64,000 nucleotides of DNA from Moanibacter sp964542645 (GCA_964542645.1 CAZIUG010000008.1:248001-312000); one strand, 5' to 3'. Counted from the first letter of the stretch, positions 34,989 through 44,858 are shown. Numbers and translations are program-made. The notes: a model not told the origin generated them from the sequence alone.

Positions 34989-36089
34989 CTAGCGCACTAC
35001 CCGCGCGCCGCCGCCGCCTACCAATTTTTCTACTTCGGCTAAACTAGCCATTGAAGTATCACCTGGTGTCGTCATGGCAAGCGCTCCATGTGCAGCTCCA
35101 TATTCTAACGCCTTCTGGGGCTCATGTCCGGACAGAAATCCGTAAATTAGCCCAGAGGCAAAACTATCGCCTCCGCCGACCCGATCCATTATCTCCAATC
35201 CCTCACGGTAGGTCGCTTCGTAAAACTCGCCATCCTCCCAGCAAATCGCGCCCCAATCATTGACGGTTGCACTCTTCACAGTCCGTAATGTCGTAGCTGT
35301 GACTTTGAAATTAGGAAATTCGGCCACCGCCGTTCTGATCATGTTTTTAAAACTATCGATTTCGATCGAAGAAATAGTCTCATCTAGCCCTTCAACATTG
35401 AATCCAAGACAAACGGTAAAATCCTCCTCGTTTCCTAGCATAACGTCGACATTTCTTGCTATTCGACGATTCACCTCCTGGGCCTTATTATATCCTCCCA
35501 CGTCTTTCCAAAGCGAGGGGCGATAGTTTAAGTCATAGGAGACAATCGTCCCATGCCGCTGAGCCGCCGTCACTGCCTCTTCCAGGACTTCAGGTGTCGT
35601 ATCAGACAGGGCGGCAAAGATCCCCCCGGTGTGTAACCATCGGACACCCTCTTCCCCGAAAAGCCGGTCCCAATCGAAGTCACCTGGCTCCAGCTGAGCT
35701 GTCGCCGAGTGCCCTCTATCAGATACTCCGATAGCCCCTCTCACTCCGAAACCTCTCTCGGTAAAGTTGAGCCCATTCCGGACCCGCCTTCCAACCCCAT
35801 CATACGGAACCCACTTAATGTGAGTGGTGTCAACTCCGCCCTGCAAAATGAAGTCTTCTATCAAACGTCCTACTTCATTCTCGGCAAACGCGGTTATGAT
35901 CCCGGTACGCAGTCCGAAACAGCGCCTAAGGCCCCGTGCGACATTGTACTCACCCCCTCCTTCCCAAACTTTAAACGAACGCGTCGTTCTAACTCTCTCA
36001 TCTCCTGGGTCGAGACGCAACATCACCTCACCCAGCGAGATTAAATCATACCGACAGCTTTCGGGCGGTCGTATTTCCAGTTTCGCCAT
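34989..36089 (-). CDS. kdgK: PfkB-family sugar kinase, 2-keto-3-deoxygluconate kinase type
   Basis: A 366-residue ribokinase-fold enzyme. EGGGEYNVARGL near residue 43 is the substrate-binding signature of KDG kinases, and the anion hole and base are GGGDSF with D308. SYDLNYRPSLW is also typical of the KDG subgroup. It would phosphorylate 2-keto-3-deoxygluconate to the 6-phosphate for aldol cleavage. It is embedded in a minus-strand block with a hydroxyacid dehydrogenase, an Ldh-type reductase, a Gfo/Idh protein and the xylose genes. No classical eda aldolase is in the window. Confidence 0.9.
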   Translation of the reverse strand: MAKLEIRPPESCRYDLISLGEVMLRLDPGDERVRTTRSFKVWEGGGEYNVARGLRRCFGLRTGIITAFAENEVGRLIEDFILQGGVDTTHIKWVPYDGVGRRVRNGLNFTERGFGVRGAIGVSDRGHSATAQLEPGDFDWDRLFGEEGVRWLHTGGIFAALSDTTPEVLEEAVTAAQRHGTIVSYDLNYRPSLWKDVGGYNKAQEVNRRIARNVDVMLGNEEDFTVCLGFNVEGLDETISSIEIDSFKNMIRTAVAEFPNFKVTATTLRTVKSATVNDWGAICWEDGEFYEATYREGLEIMDRVGGGDSFASGLIYGFLSGHEPQKALEYGAAHGALAMTTPGDTSMASLAEVEKLVGGGGARVVR

Positions 36090-36335
36090 CTCTTATCCCT
36101 CCTGAATACGGTTTACGGTTTTCAAAAACTGGCCCCAGAGTTAAAACTCCTCTCTAGAACTCTATCGATTGGAAAACACAGTCTTATTGTAAAAAAACTA
36201 ATAGAAACTAGTAAAAATATTCTATTCCAATTACTTTTCGTCTCTTATCCTCTTTGCAACTATCCGTCTCCTCCCTCTGATTCCTTAGAGTTTTTACGGC
36301 TAAGTGTTTTCTTAAAGATTCCTCTGCGGACAATT

Positions 36336-37424
36336 CTATTCCGCCTTCTTAAATTCTTCGACATCCCACCTTGCCATTCCGCAACTCTCCGCAATCTCGG
36401 AAAAAGCCTCAATCTCCGCTTCACTAAAAAGCAAACCACCATTAGTCGCGCTTCGAGCCGCTGCCATAGCCTCCATCTGTCCAGGCAATAGGCAATGTTC
36501 ATTTCCATGGCCCAGCACATCTTTTATCACCATTCGAACATTGTCTGATTGTGTTCGTCCTCCTGCGAATGCTCCTGAGCTCAGGGCTTGAGGATGAATC
36601 ACCTGAAAGTGGAAATTACAGGTTTGTTTTTCCCCAGCCTCGCTCCATCGATTGCGAATGGTTGGCAGATATCCTCCAATTAGAGACGCTAAAAGCTCAT
36701 TGAGCAGACCCAATCCGTATCCTTTATGGGCTCCAAAAGGCATCAGACTAACCACCTCATTTGGATCCCGTGTTACATTTCCGTCTTTGTCCACCGCCGC
36801 CTCATTGGGAAGAGATTGACCTTCCCTTCTCGAGACTGCAACGCGCCCTGAAGCAATTACCGATGTCGCCCAATCGATCACAATCGGATAACCAATCGCA
36901 TTCGTTGTAGGCAATCCCCAACTATGCGGATTCGTCCCAATCGTCGCCGCCTTTCCCTGGAACGGCACCACCTCTGCGTACGATGCTGTACAATTCGTGT
37001 ACCCAATGTAGCCAGCCTTTGCCACTCTCATTACATGACCACCACCCCAAAGGTAATGAAACGTATTATCAACATTCACCATTCCAATGCCATATCGGTC
37101 CGCTAATCGCATGCAAGTATCCATTGCCTCTGCAGCCACCGCCTGTCCCAACTTTCGGTTTGAATTCCAGATCTCGCACGCCTCAAAAGCACAAGGTAAT
37201 TTTTCTATTTCCGCTCCCGGAACACATCCCTTGGACCCGCTCCCAAGCTTTCGATCGAGCTCCAATCCCTTAAGCGCATTGTGGGTTCTAATCCCGTGCC
37301 GTGCTGCCTCAGCCGCCAACGTAACCGCATGCTCTGCCTCTTCGTGAGAATATCCCCGAGTCAAATAAGCTGATTCCACCAACTCATTATGCTTAATCTC
37401 GGGTATTACGTAGAATTTCTCCAT
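36336..37424 (-). CDS. Ldh-family (malate/L-sulfolactate/diketogulonate) NAD(P) oxidoreductase
   Basis: A 362-residue member of the Ldh2/YlbC-YiaK-ComC family, which has its own NAD fold distinct from Rossmann dehydrogenases. Recognisable segments are AARHGIRTHNALKG (the usual R-G-x-x-S/T-H-G block), GIGMVNVDNTFHYLWGG, and IGTNPHSWGLP for cofactor binding; PFGAHKGYGLGLLNELL is the conserved C-terminal motif. Members reduce 2-keto acids; YiaK reduces 2,3-diketo-L-gulonate. The neighbouring KDG kinase and uronate epimerase point to a uronate or aldonate intermediate. Confidence 0.88.
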   Translation of the reverse strand: MEKFYVIPEIKHNELVESAYLTRGYSHEEAEHAVTLAAEAARHGIRTHNALKGLELDRKLGSGSKGCVPGAEIEKLPCAFEACEIWNSNRKLGQAVAAEAMDTCMRLADRYGIGMVNVDNTFHYLWGGGHVMRVAKAGYIGYTNCTASYAEVVPFQGKAATIGTNPHSWGLPTTNAIGYPIVIDWATSVIASGRVAVSRREGQSLPNEAAVDKDGNVTRDPNEVVSLMPFGAHKGYGLGLLNELLASLIGGYLPTIRNRWSEAGEKQTCNFHFQVIHPQALSSGAFAGGRTQSDNVRMVIKDVLGHGNEHCLLPGQMEAMAAARSATNGGLLFSEAEIEAFSEIAESCGMARWDVEEFKKAE

Positions 37425-37556
37425 ACAATTATAACCATTAAAACAGTGTTATACTTAGACTAAATAAATTGTAGATACCTATGTAATTAACAGTCTTCTA
37501 AAACCTCTTATATCTACCATTACACTTAATTTCTAAGCATTAAGCTAAACACCGTT

Positions 37557-38537
37557 TCACGCCCTTTTTATCGGAACAGAGTTAACCTGCGCTAAGGGCT
37601 TTTCTCCATTCAGAGCCATTATTAGGTTACGTGTCGCCATCATGGCTTGGCGTTCAACACTTTCGTATGTCCTCGAACCAATATGGGGAGTGACGATGCA
37701 ATTTTCAACCCGTAGAAGAGGATGATCTACCGGAGGCGGTTCTTGATCAAGCACATCGGTTCCATACCCACCAATCTTTCCACTTTCTAGACCTGCCACA
37801 ACATCATCAGTTTCAACCAATTTGCCTCTTGAACAGTTAAGAATTAAAACACCGTCCTTCATAATTCCAATACTTTTTCGATTCACTATTCCACGGGTCT
37901 TATTCGTCAATTTCGTGTGAAGAGTAATCACATCGGCTACCATAAACAACTCCTCCAAAGAAGCAGCCTTCTTCACCTCATACTCCGCTGCGAATTCCTT
38001 GTCCCAATAGGTCCCATAGCCAATCGATTTCATTCCAAATGCCTTAGCCCGCAGCGCTACCTCCTTCCCAATTCGCCCAAGACCAACAATCCCAATCGTC
38101 TTTCCCATAATCTCGTGCCCTGTGATACGCTTCCATTCACCCGATCGCGTAAATTCAGCCTCCTGAATCAAGTTTTTCTCCAAAGCAAGAAGCAGCATAA
38201 ATGTATGCTCTGCTACGGTTGTATGATTTACGCCCGGTGTATACAGGACCGGAAGACCAAGATCAGTTGCAGCCTTGACATCGATCTTGTCGACACCAAT
38301 GCCGTATTTGCTGATAACCTTTAATCTCGGCAACGCCTTCTCTATTACATCTCGCGTGATCGCGTCGTCTCCACAAATCATCCCATCAATCTCTCCCACC
38401 ATCCCAAGCATCGCCCCTTCATTCAGAGGACCTCTAGCCCGATCCAGATCGAAGCCCGTTTCATTCAGCAAATCGTGATGGGGCCCTGGTGTATCTTGGA
38501 AAGAAGTCGTGGTTAAAAGTATTCGCTTACTGCTCAT
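37557..38537 (-). CDS. D-2-hydroxyacid dehydrogenase (phosphoglycerate dehydrogenase-like)
   Basis: A 326-residue D-isomer-specific dehydrogenase. The NAD motif is GLGRIGKEV; the catalytic arginine, glutamate and histidine appear in NCSRGKLVE, DQEPPP and TPHIGS. The ATG at 38537 is chosen because the conserved fold begins directly there; a longer frame to 38789 adds 84 unmatched basic residues and overlaps the divergent uxaE start. It may reduce a 2-keto sugar acid (for example a gluconate or glyoxylate type reductase). It leads the minus-strand uronate block. Confidence 0.88.
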   Translation of the reverse strand: MSSKRILLTTTSFQDTPGPHHDLLNETGFDLDRARGPLNEGAMLGMVGEIDGMICGDDAITRDVIEKALPRLKVISKYGIGVDKIDVKAATDLGLPVLYTPGVNHTTVAEHTFMLLLALEKNLIQEAEFTRSGEWKRITGHEIMGKTIGIVGLGRIGKEVALRAKAFGMKSIGYGTYWDKEFAAEYEVKKAASLEELFMVADVITLHTKLTNKTRGIVNRKSIGIMKDGVLILNCSRGKLVETDDVVAGLESGKIGGYGTDVLDQEPPPVDHPLLRVENCIVTPHIGSRTYESVERQAMMATRNLIMALNGEKPLAQVNSVPIKRA

Positions 38538-38662
38538 CCGACATCTGAGTCCAAGAATGGGCCGCCTTCTCCGACTCTTCAAGAGCAATCCATTCATCAC
38601 ATTTTTACCTTTGCAAATGAGTCGATTAGCATTCTTGCTAAGCTCGCAGAATTCTGTAGGCC

Positions 38663-39919
38663 ATGATAGCTCCCAAACCCTCCGTCCTCGGTCTAAGGAA
38701 ATCGTTCGGTTACGGAGATTCCCTTGGTCTAGCTGGCCCTGGACATATCGCTTCAAGTGAGAAATTCGACTTCGCACCGATTTTTGCACAACAGTCTGTC
38801 CACGATCTTAATAGAACAAAACGGAATCCCTTAGATGTCATAAAGGCGGCACAGGAAGCCCTTACTAAAGCGAAACATTCCGAGCCTTGGGGAGCCGACG
38901 CTGATCATTTGAAGACACGCGAAGACGTCTTTCTGGCTGCGTCAGCTGGGTACACATACTTCACCATCGATTCCTCGTTATACATCAACAATGCGGCTGG
39001 CCAAATGACCGAATTGGACCTTAAAAATGAGATCTCCTCGCAAGTATTAAATGGGATCTACGGAGGAGAGCAACTAGACTCGCTGTACCTTGGGAAAACC
39101 GTAATAGTCGAAGGAACCGGAACTCTAACCTTCGATGCTGAATCCCTTTACAGAGCTGCGGCTAAATATGGGCGTGCTATTTGCAATTTTGAATCAATGG
39201 CGGATCACATCGCTGAAGCCATGGACAGCCGAGACTACGAAATTGAAGTTTCTATAGACGAAACTGAATCTCCTACTTCAGCCCTGGAGCATCTCTTTAT
39301 TGCTCTAGAATTGGAAAGAAGAGGCGTTAAGATTGTTAGTCTGGCACCACATTTTACCGGGGAATTTGAGAAAGGCATTGATTTCCGCGGGAACATGGAA
39401 CTCTTTGAGTCGACTCTTGCCAAGCATGTCGGCATCGCGAAGTCGTTTGGTCCCTACAAGTTAAGCATTCACAGTGGCTCCGAAAAGTTTGCTGTCTATC
39501 CAATCATTGGACGAGTATGTGGAGATCTTCTCCATGTTAAAACAGCTGGCACCAGCTACCTCGAAGCCCTCCGTGTAGTATGCCAAAAGAATCAAAACCT
39601 CTTTTTGGAGATCGCCTGCTATTCGGCTGGTCGATTCCCTATCGACATCGCTGACTACCATATTTCTACCACCGAAGATGATATCAGAAAACTGGGTCAC
39701 GAACAAATCGGAGATATTGAAGACATCTATTTTAATCAGGACGTTGGGCGCCAAATGCTGTATATCACATTCGGTGCAGTTCTCACCATGGGTGAGTCAA
39801 TGAGCGGCCAACCTTTTAGGGAAGCCATCATCGAAATCCTTCAATCCAACCCCGATCTCTACCAAGATGTGCTTGAAACTCGCTTCACAAAGTACCTTAA
39901 GGCACTTTGTCAGGGATGA
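38663..39919 (+). CDS. uxaE: UxaE-type tagaturonate/fructuronate epimerase
   Basis: A 418-residue protein of the UxaE family, a TIM-barrel-like epimerase converting D-tagaturonate to D-fructuronate in galacturonate degradation. The N-terminal KSFGYGDSLGLAGPGH block, the HTKLT-free central barrel and the acidic/histidine positions in IHSGSEKFAVYP are characteristic. The assignment rests on whole-sequence resemblance; I cannot map catalytic residues with certainty. It is divergent from the hydroxyacid dehydrogenase (125 nt gap), so both may share a control region. Downstream enzymes such as UxuA/UxuB are not in the window. Confidence 0.82.
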   Translation: MIAPKPSVLGLRKSFGYGDSLGLAGPGHIASSEKFDFAPIFAQQSVHDLNRTKRNPLDVIKAAQEALTKAKHSEPWGADADHLKTREDVFLAASAGYTYFTIDSSLYINNAAGQMTELDLKNEISSQVLNGIYGGEQLDSLYLGKTVIVEGTGTLTFDAESLYRAAAKYGRAICNFESMADHIAEAMDSRDYEIEVSIDETESPTSALEHLFIALELERRGVKIVSLAPHFTGEFEKGIDFRGNMELFESTLAKHVGIAKSFGPYKLSIHSGSEKFAVYPIIGRVCGDLLHVKTAGTSYLEALRVVCQKNQNLFLEIACYSAGRFPIDIADYHISTTEDDIRKLGHEQIGDIEDIYFNQDVGRQMLYITFGAVLTMGESMSGQPFREAIIEILQSNPDLYQDVLETRFTKYLKALCQG

Positions 39920-40185
39920 GAGAGAAGATACAGGAGTTAAAATCACGGACTGGTTAAAGTTTTTTCTTCGCTCAATCTAAGATTTTTTCTTAAAGAAATA
40001 TTTACCAGCCTGGGCCACAGTATACGTCCAATCACACAGTATTGGTTTAAAATAGGAATCTAGGCTGGGTTGATCTCGATATTATCGAAGCCCCCTAAAT
40101 TATTGCTAATTCTAGGAGCTCGTTCCTTCCCAAATCTTTCCATACTTAACACTAAGATTAACGAGAATTCAGGCCTTTAAAACCC

Positions 40186-41013
40186 TTAAATGTCGTATTC
40201 GGCTAAACCGTTGGCCCGGATCAACGATTGGATCTCCCTGACATAGGCCTGACCCCTCGAGGAGTACCGAAGTAATCCTGAGGCAAGCAAGTAGCCGGAA
40301 AGAATCCTGTCATTTTTTCTCTCCAACACTCTTATAGACCGGAGCTCTCTATATGCCCGATTCTTATTCAAGTTACGTAAATAGTCTTCCACACACGCAG
40401 AAACATCATTGTATAGTTTTACTTCGTGGGTAGCGCCCTCAACCCTACTATTGGGGATGATCCCACACCCCGGAGTATGACACCAGAAACCAAAGAGGTT
40501 GTTCCCCGCAACTGCAAATCGAGAGCCTCCCCACCCCGATTCGTTCGCCGCCTGAGCAAGCGTCAATGAAGGGGGAATGATATCGACTCTAGTTAACAAC
40601 CGCGTGAAAAGCTCGCTGGAGAATTCCTCCGGAACTGGAATTCCGTACTTCTCAGCAAGCCGTTTAACCCATTTTATTGTTCCCTTTGAAATAGGTTTCC
40701 CTTCAGAAACCTGGACTGCTATCTCTTTCACTCTAATGCGATCATTGAGAATCTTCAAATTCTCTCGCTCGATGATCGGCAATAGAAAGTCTATGAATGC
40801 CCTTTTCTTCGCCCTGACGTCTCCGATAGTTGAAAAGTCTGGAAGTACAGTTACAGGTGATTTCAGCCCAGTGATTGCAATGACTAGAATCGCCGTAATT
40901 AGTCCAATTAAAACACCGAGAGCAGTCCCAACGATGATGCTTCGCCGACGCTCCTGAATCACCAACAACCTCGGAACAATTCGGAACTTCATGGCAGCTT
41001 CTATCCTAAGCAA
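40186..41013 (-). CDS. Membrane-anchored Bax-type glucosaminidase
   Basis: A 275-residue peptidoglycan-hydrolase-like protein. One transmembrane helix (about residues 25-49) anchors it, and the rest is extracytoplasmic. From about residue 120 is a beta-N-acetylglucosaminidase domain with catalytic E158 in AQAANESGWGGSRFA and the GNNLFGFWCHTPGCG block typical of Bax-like proteins. The actual start could be the internal Met8. It lies 39 nt after the D,D-carboxypeptidase on the same strand; the pair probably remodels cell-wall peptidoglycan. Confidence 0.87.
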   Translation of the reverse strand: MLRIEAAMKFRIVPRLLVIQERRRSIIVGTALGVLIGLITAILVIAITGLKSPVTVLPDFSTIGDVRAKKRAFIDFLLPIIERENLKILNDRIRVKEIAVQVSEGKPISKGTIKWVKRLAEKYGIPVPEEFSSELFTRLLTRVDIIPPSLTLAQAANESGWGGSRFAVAGNNLFGFWCHTPGCGIIPNSRVEGATHEVKLYNDVSACVEDYLRNLNKNRAYRELRSIRVLERKNDRILSGYLLASGLLRYSSRGQAYVREIQSLIRANGLAEYDI

Positions 41014-41052
41014 CTTGAGCCCATCTCAATTTGAAATGATCATGCGCTCTCC

Positions 41053-42225
41053 CTAAGGAAGCCATCCTTTAAGTCGATCCCCCCATCTCAACCTTAAAAC
41101 TTCCTCGGCAGCAACCAGATGGGTTTTAAAAACCGATCGTTCTCCAATGTAGACAGAAAGGCTTCCGATCACCTCTCCTTTCCGTACGGGCGCTATAATA
41201 TTTTCCCGGTATTTGATTTGTCGCCTCATGCGGGAATCGTCGCCCTTCCGCAACACAGCAGTATATTCTTCCTGCACTAAGGCCTGCACATGTGATTGAC
41301 GCCCTTCCTTTAGCTGGACGATTCCCGCATTCTGTCCTGAGCGGAAAATTCGGATCTTGACAAAGTTTTGAAACCCGTGATCCAGAAGCTTCTTTGTCTC
41401 AATGTACCGAGTCTCTTCGTCAGGTGCACCTAGAACGACTGCGATCAATCTCATATCCTTTCGCTCGGCCGTCCCGACCAGACAGAAGCCGGCCCGGTTC
41501 GTGTATCCCGTCTTTAGACCATTTAAACCCTGATACTTCCCCAGAAGTTTATTAGTATTAAAGAGCATGAATTGGCCGCTGCGAAAAGGTCTCTGTCTCT
41601 GTACCGCCCATTCAACTACCTTCGAATGGTCAAGCAGATGCTTCGAGACAACGGCAAGGTCATAGGCAGTTGTAATATTCCCATTATCGAGCGGAGTGTC
41701 ATCGAGTCCATGCACGTTTACGCAAACGGAGTTGAAAAGACCCAAGCTCTCTGCCTTCTGGTTCATCAGCTCCACAAACTCTTCTGCTGTTCCTGCGATA
41801 TATTCAGCAACCGCTACGCAGGCATCATTCGCCGACGATATCGCAATCGCCTCCATCAACTCACCCAAGCGAAACACTTCTCCCTCCTTAAGATAGACCT
41901 GGGAACCGCCAATCCGGCTTGCCTGCTCCGAGACTGCAACCGGCTCGTCGAGGTTAAATTTCCGTTCCTCGATCTCCTCCATCACTACCAACATTAAAAG
42001 AAGTTTTATAGTACTTGCGGGGGATCGCGGAAGATATGAGTTGTACTCGAATATAACACTACCTGTCTCGGCCTCCATCAAAATTGCAGACATGTACGGC
42101 GGTGATTCCTTTGCTGCGTTGACTAGAGGGAATAAAAACCAACCGATAATCAGCCCTATAGATCGAAATCGAAGGAATTTGTTTCTTTTAACTGGTTCCA
42201 CTTTCAGGTCATACATTTCGTACAC
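41053..42225 (-). CDS. D-alanyl-D-alanine carboxypeptidase (PBP5/DacC family)
   Basis: A 390-residue low-molecular-weight penicillin-binding protein. A signal/anchor helix lies at about residues 20-37. The active-site triad motifs are S71-T-I-K74 (SxxK), S131-A-N133 (SxN) and K238-T-G240, with the C-terminal PBP5-like beta domain from about residue 290. It trims the terminal D-alanine of peptidoglycan stem peptides in the periplasm. It is the first gene of a two-gene operon with the glucosaminidase. Confidence 0.92.
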   Translation of the reverse strand: MYEMYDLKVEPVKRNKFLRFRSIGLIIGWFLFPLVNAAKESPPYMSAILMEAETGSVIFEYNSYLPRSPASTIKLLLMLVVMEEIEERKFNLDEPVAVSEQASRIGGSQVYLKEGEVFRLGELMEAIAISSANDACVAVAEYIAGTAEEFVELMNQKAESLGLFNSVCVNVHGLDDTPLDNGNITTAYDLAVVSKHLLDHSKVVEWAVQRQRPFRSGQFMLFNTNKLLGKYQGLNGLKTGYTNRAGFCLVGTAERKDMRLIAVVLGAPDEETRYIETKKLLDHGFQNFVKIRIFRSGQNAGIVQLKEGRQSHVQALVQEEYTAVLRKGDDSRMRRQIKYRENIIAPVRKGEVIGSLSVYIGERSVFKTHLVAAEEVLRLRWGDRLKGWLP

Positions 42226-42385
42226 CTCATAGAGAAATGGTGCATGCTCTCTGAGGCCTGTCGAACTTAGTCCGCGGATTTTTGGAAAAAGTTAGACCTG
42301 TTTTCACAACCACCTATAGAAAAGAAGTCTTTTTTTTCACACCCAACGCCCTGTGACTGAGACAAAACAGAAAATCTATTTTGTC

Positions 42386-43261
42386 TCAAAGGTCGGTACG
42401 CATAAGATGTAATATGAGCCTACTCCCCATCCAGTATTCCACGTACTTTGCATCCACGTTAATCCAGTCTGTCCATGCTTCTGGAGGTCTTCCGGCTCCT
42501 GTAGGGGAAACGAGCTCGAAACCCTTGTAATCCCACTCCCGATATCCTGCCTTATCAAAATTCGAGATTTTAACGCGGATCTCATTTTTCCGGAATTTCG
42601 GATCTAGCTTTATATAAGTATTCATCTCCTCGTCGACCTTGACATCTCTTATAACTGGCCGATCCATCACAAGGGCGCAATATGGTCCGAAACTCGGCGG
42701 TTCGTTCTCGATTTCAACCGTTTTAACCATTCCATTTTTACTTTGAATATCCGATTCCAATTGCTCTCTGATCGTCTCCTTTACTTTCCCTTCCTTAAGA
42801 AGGTTTGTCCTTGACCTTTGTCCTGACGTCAAATCCACCGAGACTGCTAATCCCTTCAAGGAAAAAGGACGAGTAGGCACATCTCTCACTCGCATGAGGT
42901 GCAATACCAGCTTATCCTCCATCCAATATTCAATGAAAGGAGCCTTGGTTTCAATCCAACCAGCATCCTTTACCAATGAGATTGGTTCCTTCTCTCCTGA
43001 AATTATACGATCTTCTTTACCCTCGGGCCATTTCAGAAACTGGGAATTTCTCGCATCCGAGATTTTTACGATCAACTCCTTCTCTCTAGATTCATCACTC
43101 AAAAGCATGTAAATGCGCCCTCGATTGGCAAAAACTTCCTCCACAACCTCCAGATCGCGAGAAAGCTGTCGGTACGGCCCAATTGAGTTCGCTGCCCTAG
43201 TAGACATGTTACCACACAAGTAGAGGACTAAAGTGAAAAAACAGAAACCCAGTGTTCTCAT
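42386..43261 (-). CDS. Secreted protein made of two related ~98-residue repeats
   Basis: A 291-residue protein, not recognised as a known family. A signal peptide covers residues 1-24 (cleavage near STRAAN). It contains an internal duplication: residues 28-125 and 192-289 both begin with GPY, share xxxVKIS at mid-repeat (62-68 and 227-233) and end with EYWMxxxLxLHLMR. A linker of about 65 residues joins them. It is likely periplasmic or outer-membrane exposed, with the two domains forming a pseudo-dimer. It sits among envelope genes, but no function can be assigned. Confidence 0.82.
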   Translation of the reverse strand: MRTLGFCFFTLVLYLCGNMSTRAANSIGPYRQLSRDLEVVEEVFANRGRIYMLLSDESREKELIVKISDARNSQFLKWPEGKEDRIISGEKEPISLVKDAGWIETKAPFIEYWMEDKLVLHLMRVRDVPTRPFSLKGLAVSVDLTSGQRSRTNLLKEGKVKETIREQLESDIQSKNGMVKTVEIENEPPSFGPYCALVMDRPVIRDVKVDEEMNTYIKLDPKFRKNEIRVKISNFDKAGYREWDYKGFELVSPTGAGRPPEAWTDWINVDAKYVEYWMGSRLILHLMRTDL

Positions 43262-43314
43262 ATTCTCCTTTAGTCCAAACCTTAGATTGAATTCACCGTA
43301 TTTTTAAAAACAGA

Positions 43315-43641
43315 CTAGAACCAATTTCTCTGATTTTGAATATAAGCTGAAGAGAAATCGTCGTCACTCTTAGTTAGGTAGATAATCCCCTCAACCATTC
43401 CAATAATCCCCATGATTAAGGGGCCCCAGCCGAACAAAATTGCCCCAAAGATCGATAGCAATAGCATAGTCATTCCCGCACCTGTGCAGCCTATGATAAA
43501 TTTGTGAACTCCGAGTGCACCGAGCAAAATGCCACATATTCCAGCTGCAATCTTCTTATCCGCACCGGGTATAGCACTTTTGGATTCGACCAGTTCTTTT
43601 GTCGACTCACTCCTAGTTGGCATTTTCTTCTCTTTGCGCAT
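43315..43641 (-). CDS. TM2-domain membrane protein
   Basis: A 108-residue protein with a charged N-terminal stretch followed by two hydrophobic helices in the TM2 arrangement (KKIAAGICGILLGALGVHKFIIG, then the MLLLSIFGAILFGWGPLIMGIIGMVEGI segment). The GxHxFYxG-like element between the helices reads GVHKFIIG. The start may be Met7. Function in bacteria is not established. Confidence 0.85.
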   Translation of the reverse strand: MRKEKKMPTRSESTKELVESKSAIPGADKKIAAGICGILLGALGVHKFIIGCTGAGMTMLLLSIFGAILFGWGPLIMGIIGMVEGIIYLTKSDDDFSSAYIQNQRNWF

Positions 43642-43786
43642 AACACCTCCATAAACCAGGCAATTTTTAATGGACTACATACAAAAGGTACCGTCGAACG
43701 TATCTCCGCCGAACAGCTCGCCCAACTGAATAGTCCTGACGGAATTCATAAGCTCGAAAATCAAATTCCGCCTCTTAATCGATGCG

Positions 43787-44716
43787 CTATGTATCCTCCT
43801 GTCGACCACTTTTGTTATTATTTATGAACAATTCGAGTCCCTCATTAAGTGAAATCTTAGGTTTCCATCCAGAACGAAGTAACTTGGCAACAGAAGCAAC
43901 AGAATGCCCAACCTCTCCAGATCGGCTCTTCCCGTAAATCAGACCGGCTGAGCTCCCGGTCAGTTTCAGAACTTTCTTGGCTAGTGAGTTTATTGAAATG
44001 GCATAACCACAACCTACATTGAAGACACCAGTCATAGCATCACAGGCAGCACCTAGGACCAGCGCCTCTACAACGTCCAGGACATAAATGAAATCGCGCG
44101 TTTGTCGGCCATCGCCATAAATCTGAAGTGACTCACCTTTAAGCGCCCTAGTGACAAATCTAGGGATGACTGCAGCATAAGGACCTTTGGGATTTTGGCC
44201 GGGACCAAAAACGTTGAAAAATCTAAAGCAAGCCGTTCCCATTTTTTTCTCCCTATGAAAGAATTCGCAAAGCTGTTCTCCAATTACTTTTGTTAATGCG
44301 TAGGGGCTGCCGGGCGAAGGCATCATCGACTCCCTTTTCGGAGATTCTGGATTTTCCCCATAGACAGCGGCGGAACTAGCAAAAAGCAATTTCCCAACCC
44401 CTGCCTTCGAAGACTCTTCCAGTACATTTCGAAGCCCCGTAATGTTCAAATTCAAACAATCGCGAGGATTATTAACTGAATCAGCTGCACTAACAAACGC
44501 AGCAAGATGGAAGACACAATCGACACCCTCTACGGCTTGATTAACAAGTTTTTTATCCAAGACGGAGCCCTCAATGATAGTGCAGGGTAATCTTTTAAGA
44601 TTAAGCAAGGATCCAGAACTTCCATTGTCGAGTATCGTAACCTCAGCTTTACCTGAATAGCGTTGGGCAAGGTGTCGACCGATGAATCCTGCTCCTCCTG
44701 TAATTAAAATCCTCAC
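43787..44716 (-). CDS. NAD-dependent sugar-nucleotide epimerase/dehydratase (GalE-like SDR)
   Basis: A 309-residue extended SDR. It starts with GTG; the NAD motif is ITGGAGFIGRHLA, the catalytic serine lies in FASSAAVYG, and the Tyr-Lys pair in PYALTK. RFFNVFGPGQNPKGPYAAVIP and YGDGRQTRDFIYVLDVVEA are typical of UDP-glucose/UDP-N-acetylglucosamine 4-epimerases. It probably supplies a sugar nucleotide for envelope polysaccharide. A sugar nucleotidyltransferase gene lies about 140 nt upstream on the same strand. Confidence 0.9.
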   Translation of the reverse strand: MRILITGGAGFIGRHLAQRYSGKAEVTILDNGSSGSLLNLKRLPCTIIEGSVLDKKLVNQAVEGVDCVFHLAAFVSAADSVNNPRDCLNLNITGLRNVLEESSKAGVGKLLFASSAAVYGENPESPKRESMMPSPGSPYALTKVIGEQLCEFFHREKKMGTACFRFFNVFGPGQNPKGPYAAVIPRFVTRALKGESLQIYGDGRQTRDFIYVLDVVEALVLGAACDAMTGVFNVGCGYAISINSLAKKVLKLTGSSAGLIYGKSRSGEVGHSVASVAKLLRSGWKPKISLNEGLELFINNNKSGRQEDT

Positions 44717-44858
44717 ACGCGGACCTTCCCATCAAGTCAACAGAATCTTTCCATGCACTGGGTTATCCGTAATAAATTCCCCAGAATAGGTCGAATTCAA
44801 TTCGGCATTTGGAGACCGGACGAAATCTAAACCACATGAAAGCTTAGATCTTTGATTC

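Noticed and set aside
38538..38789. An 84-residue N-terminal extension of the hydroxyacid dehydrogenase.
   Set aside because: It overlaps the divergent uxaE start, is basic and unmatched, and the conserved fold begins at the ATG at 38537.
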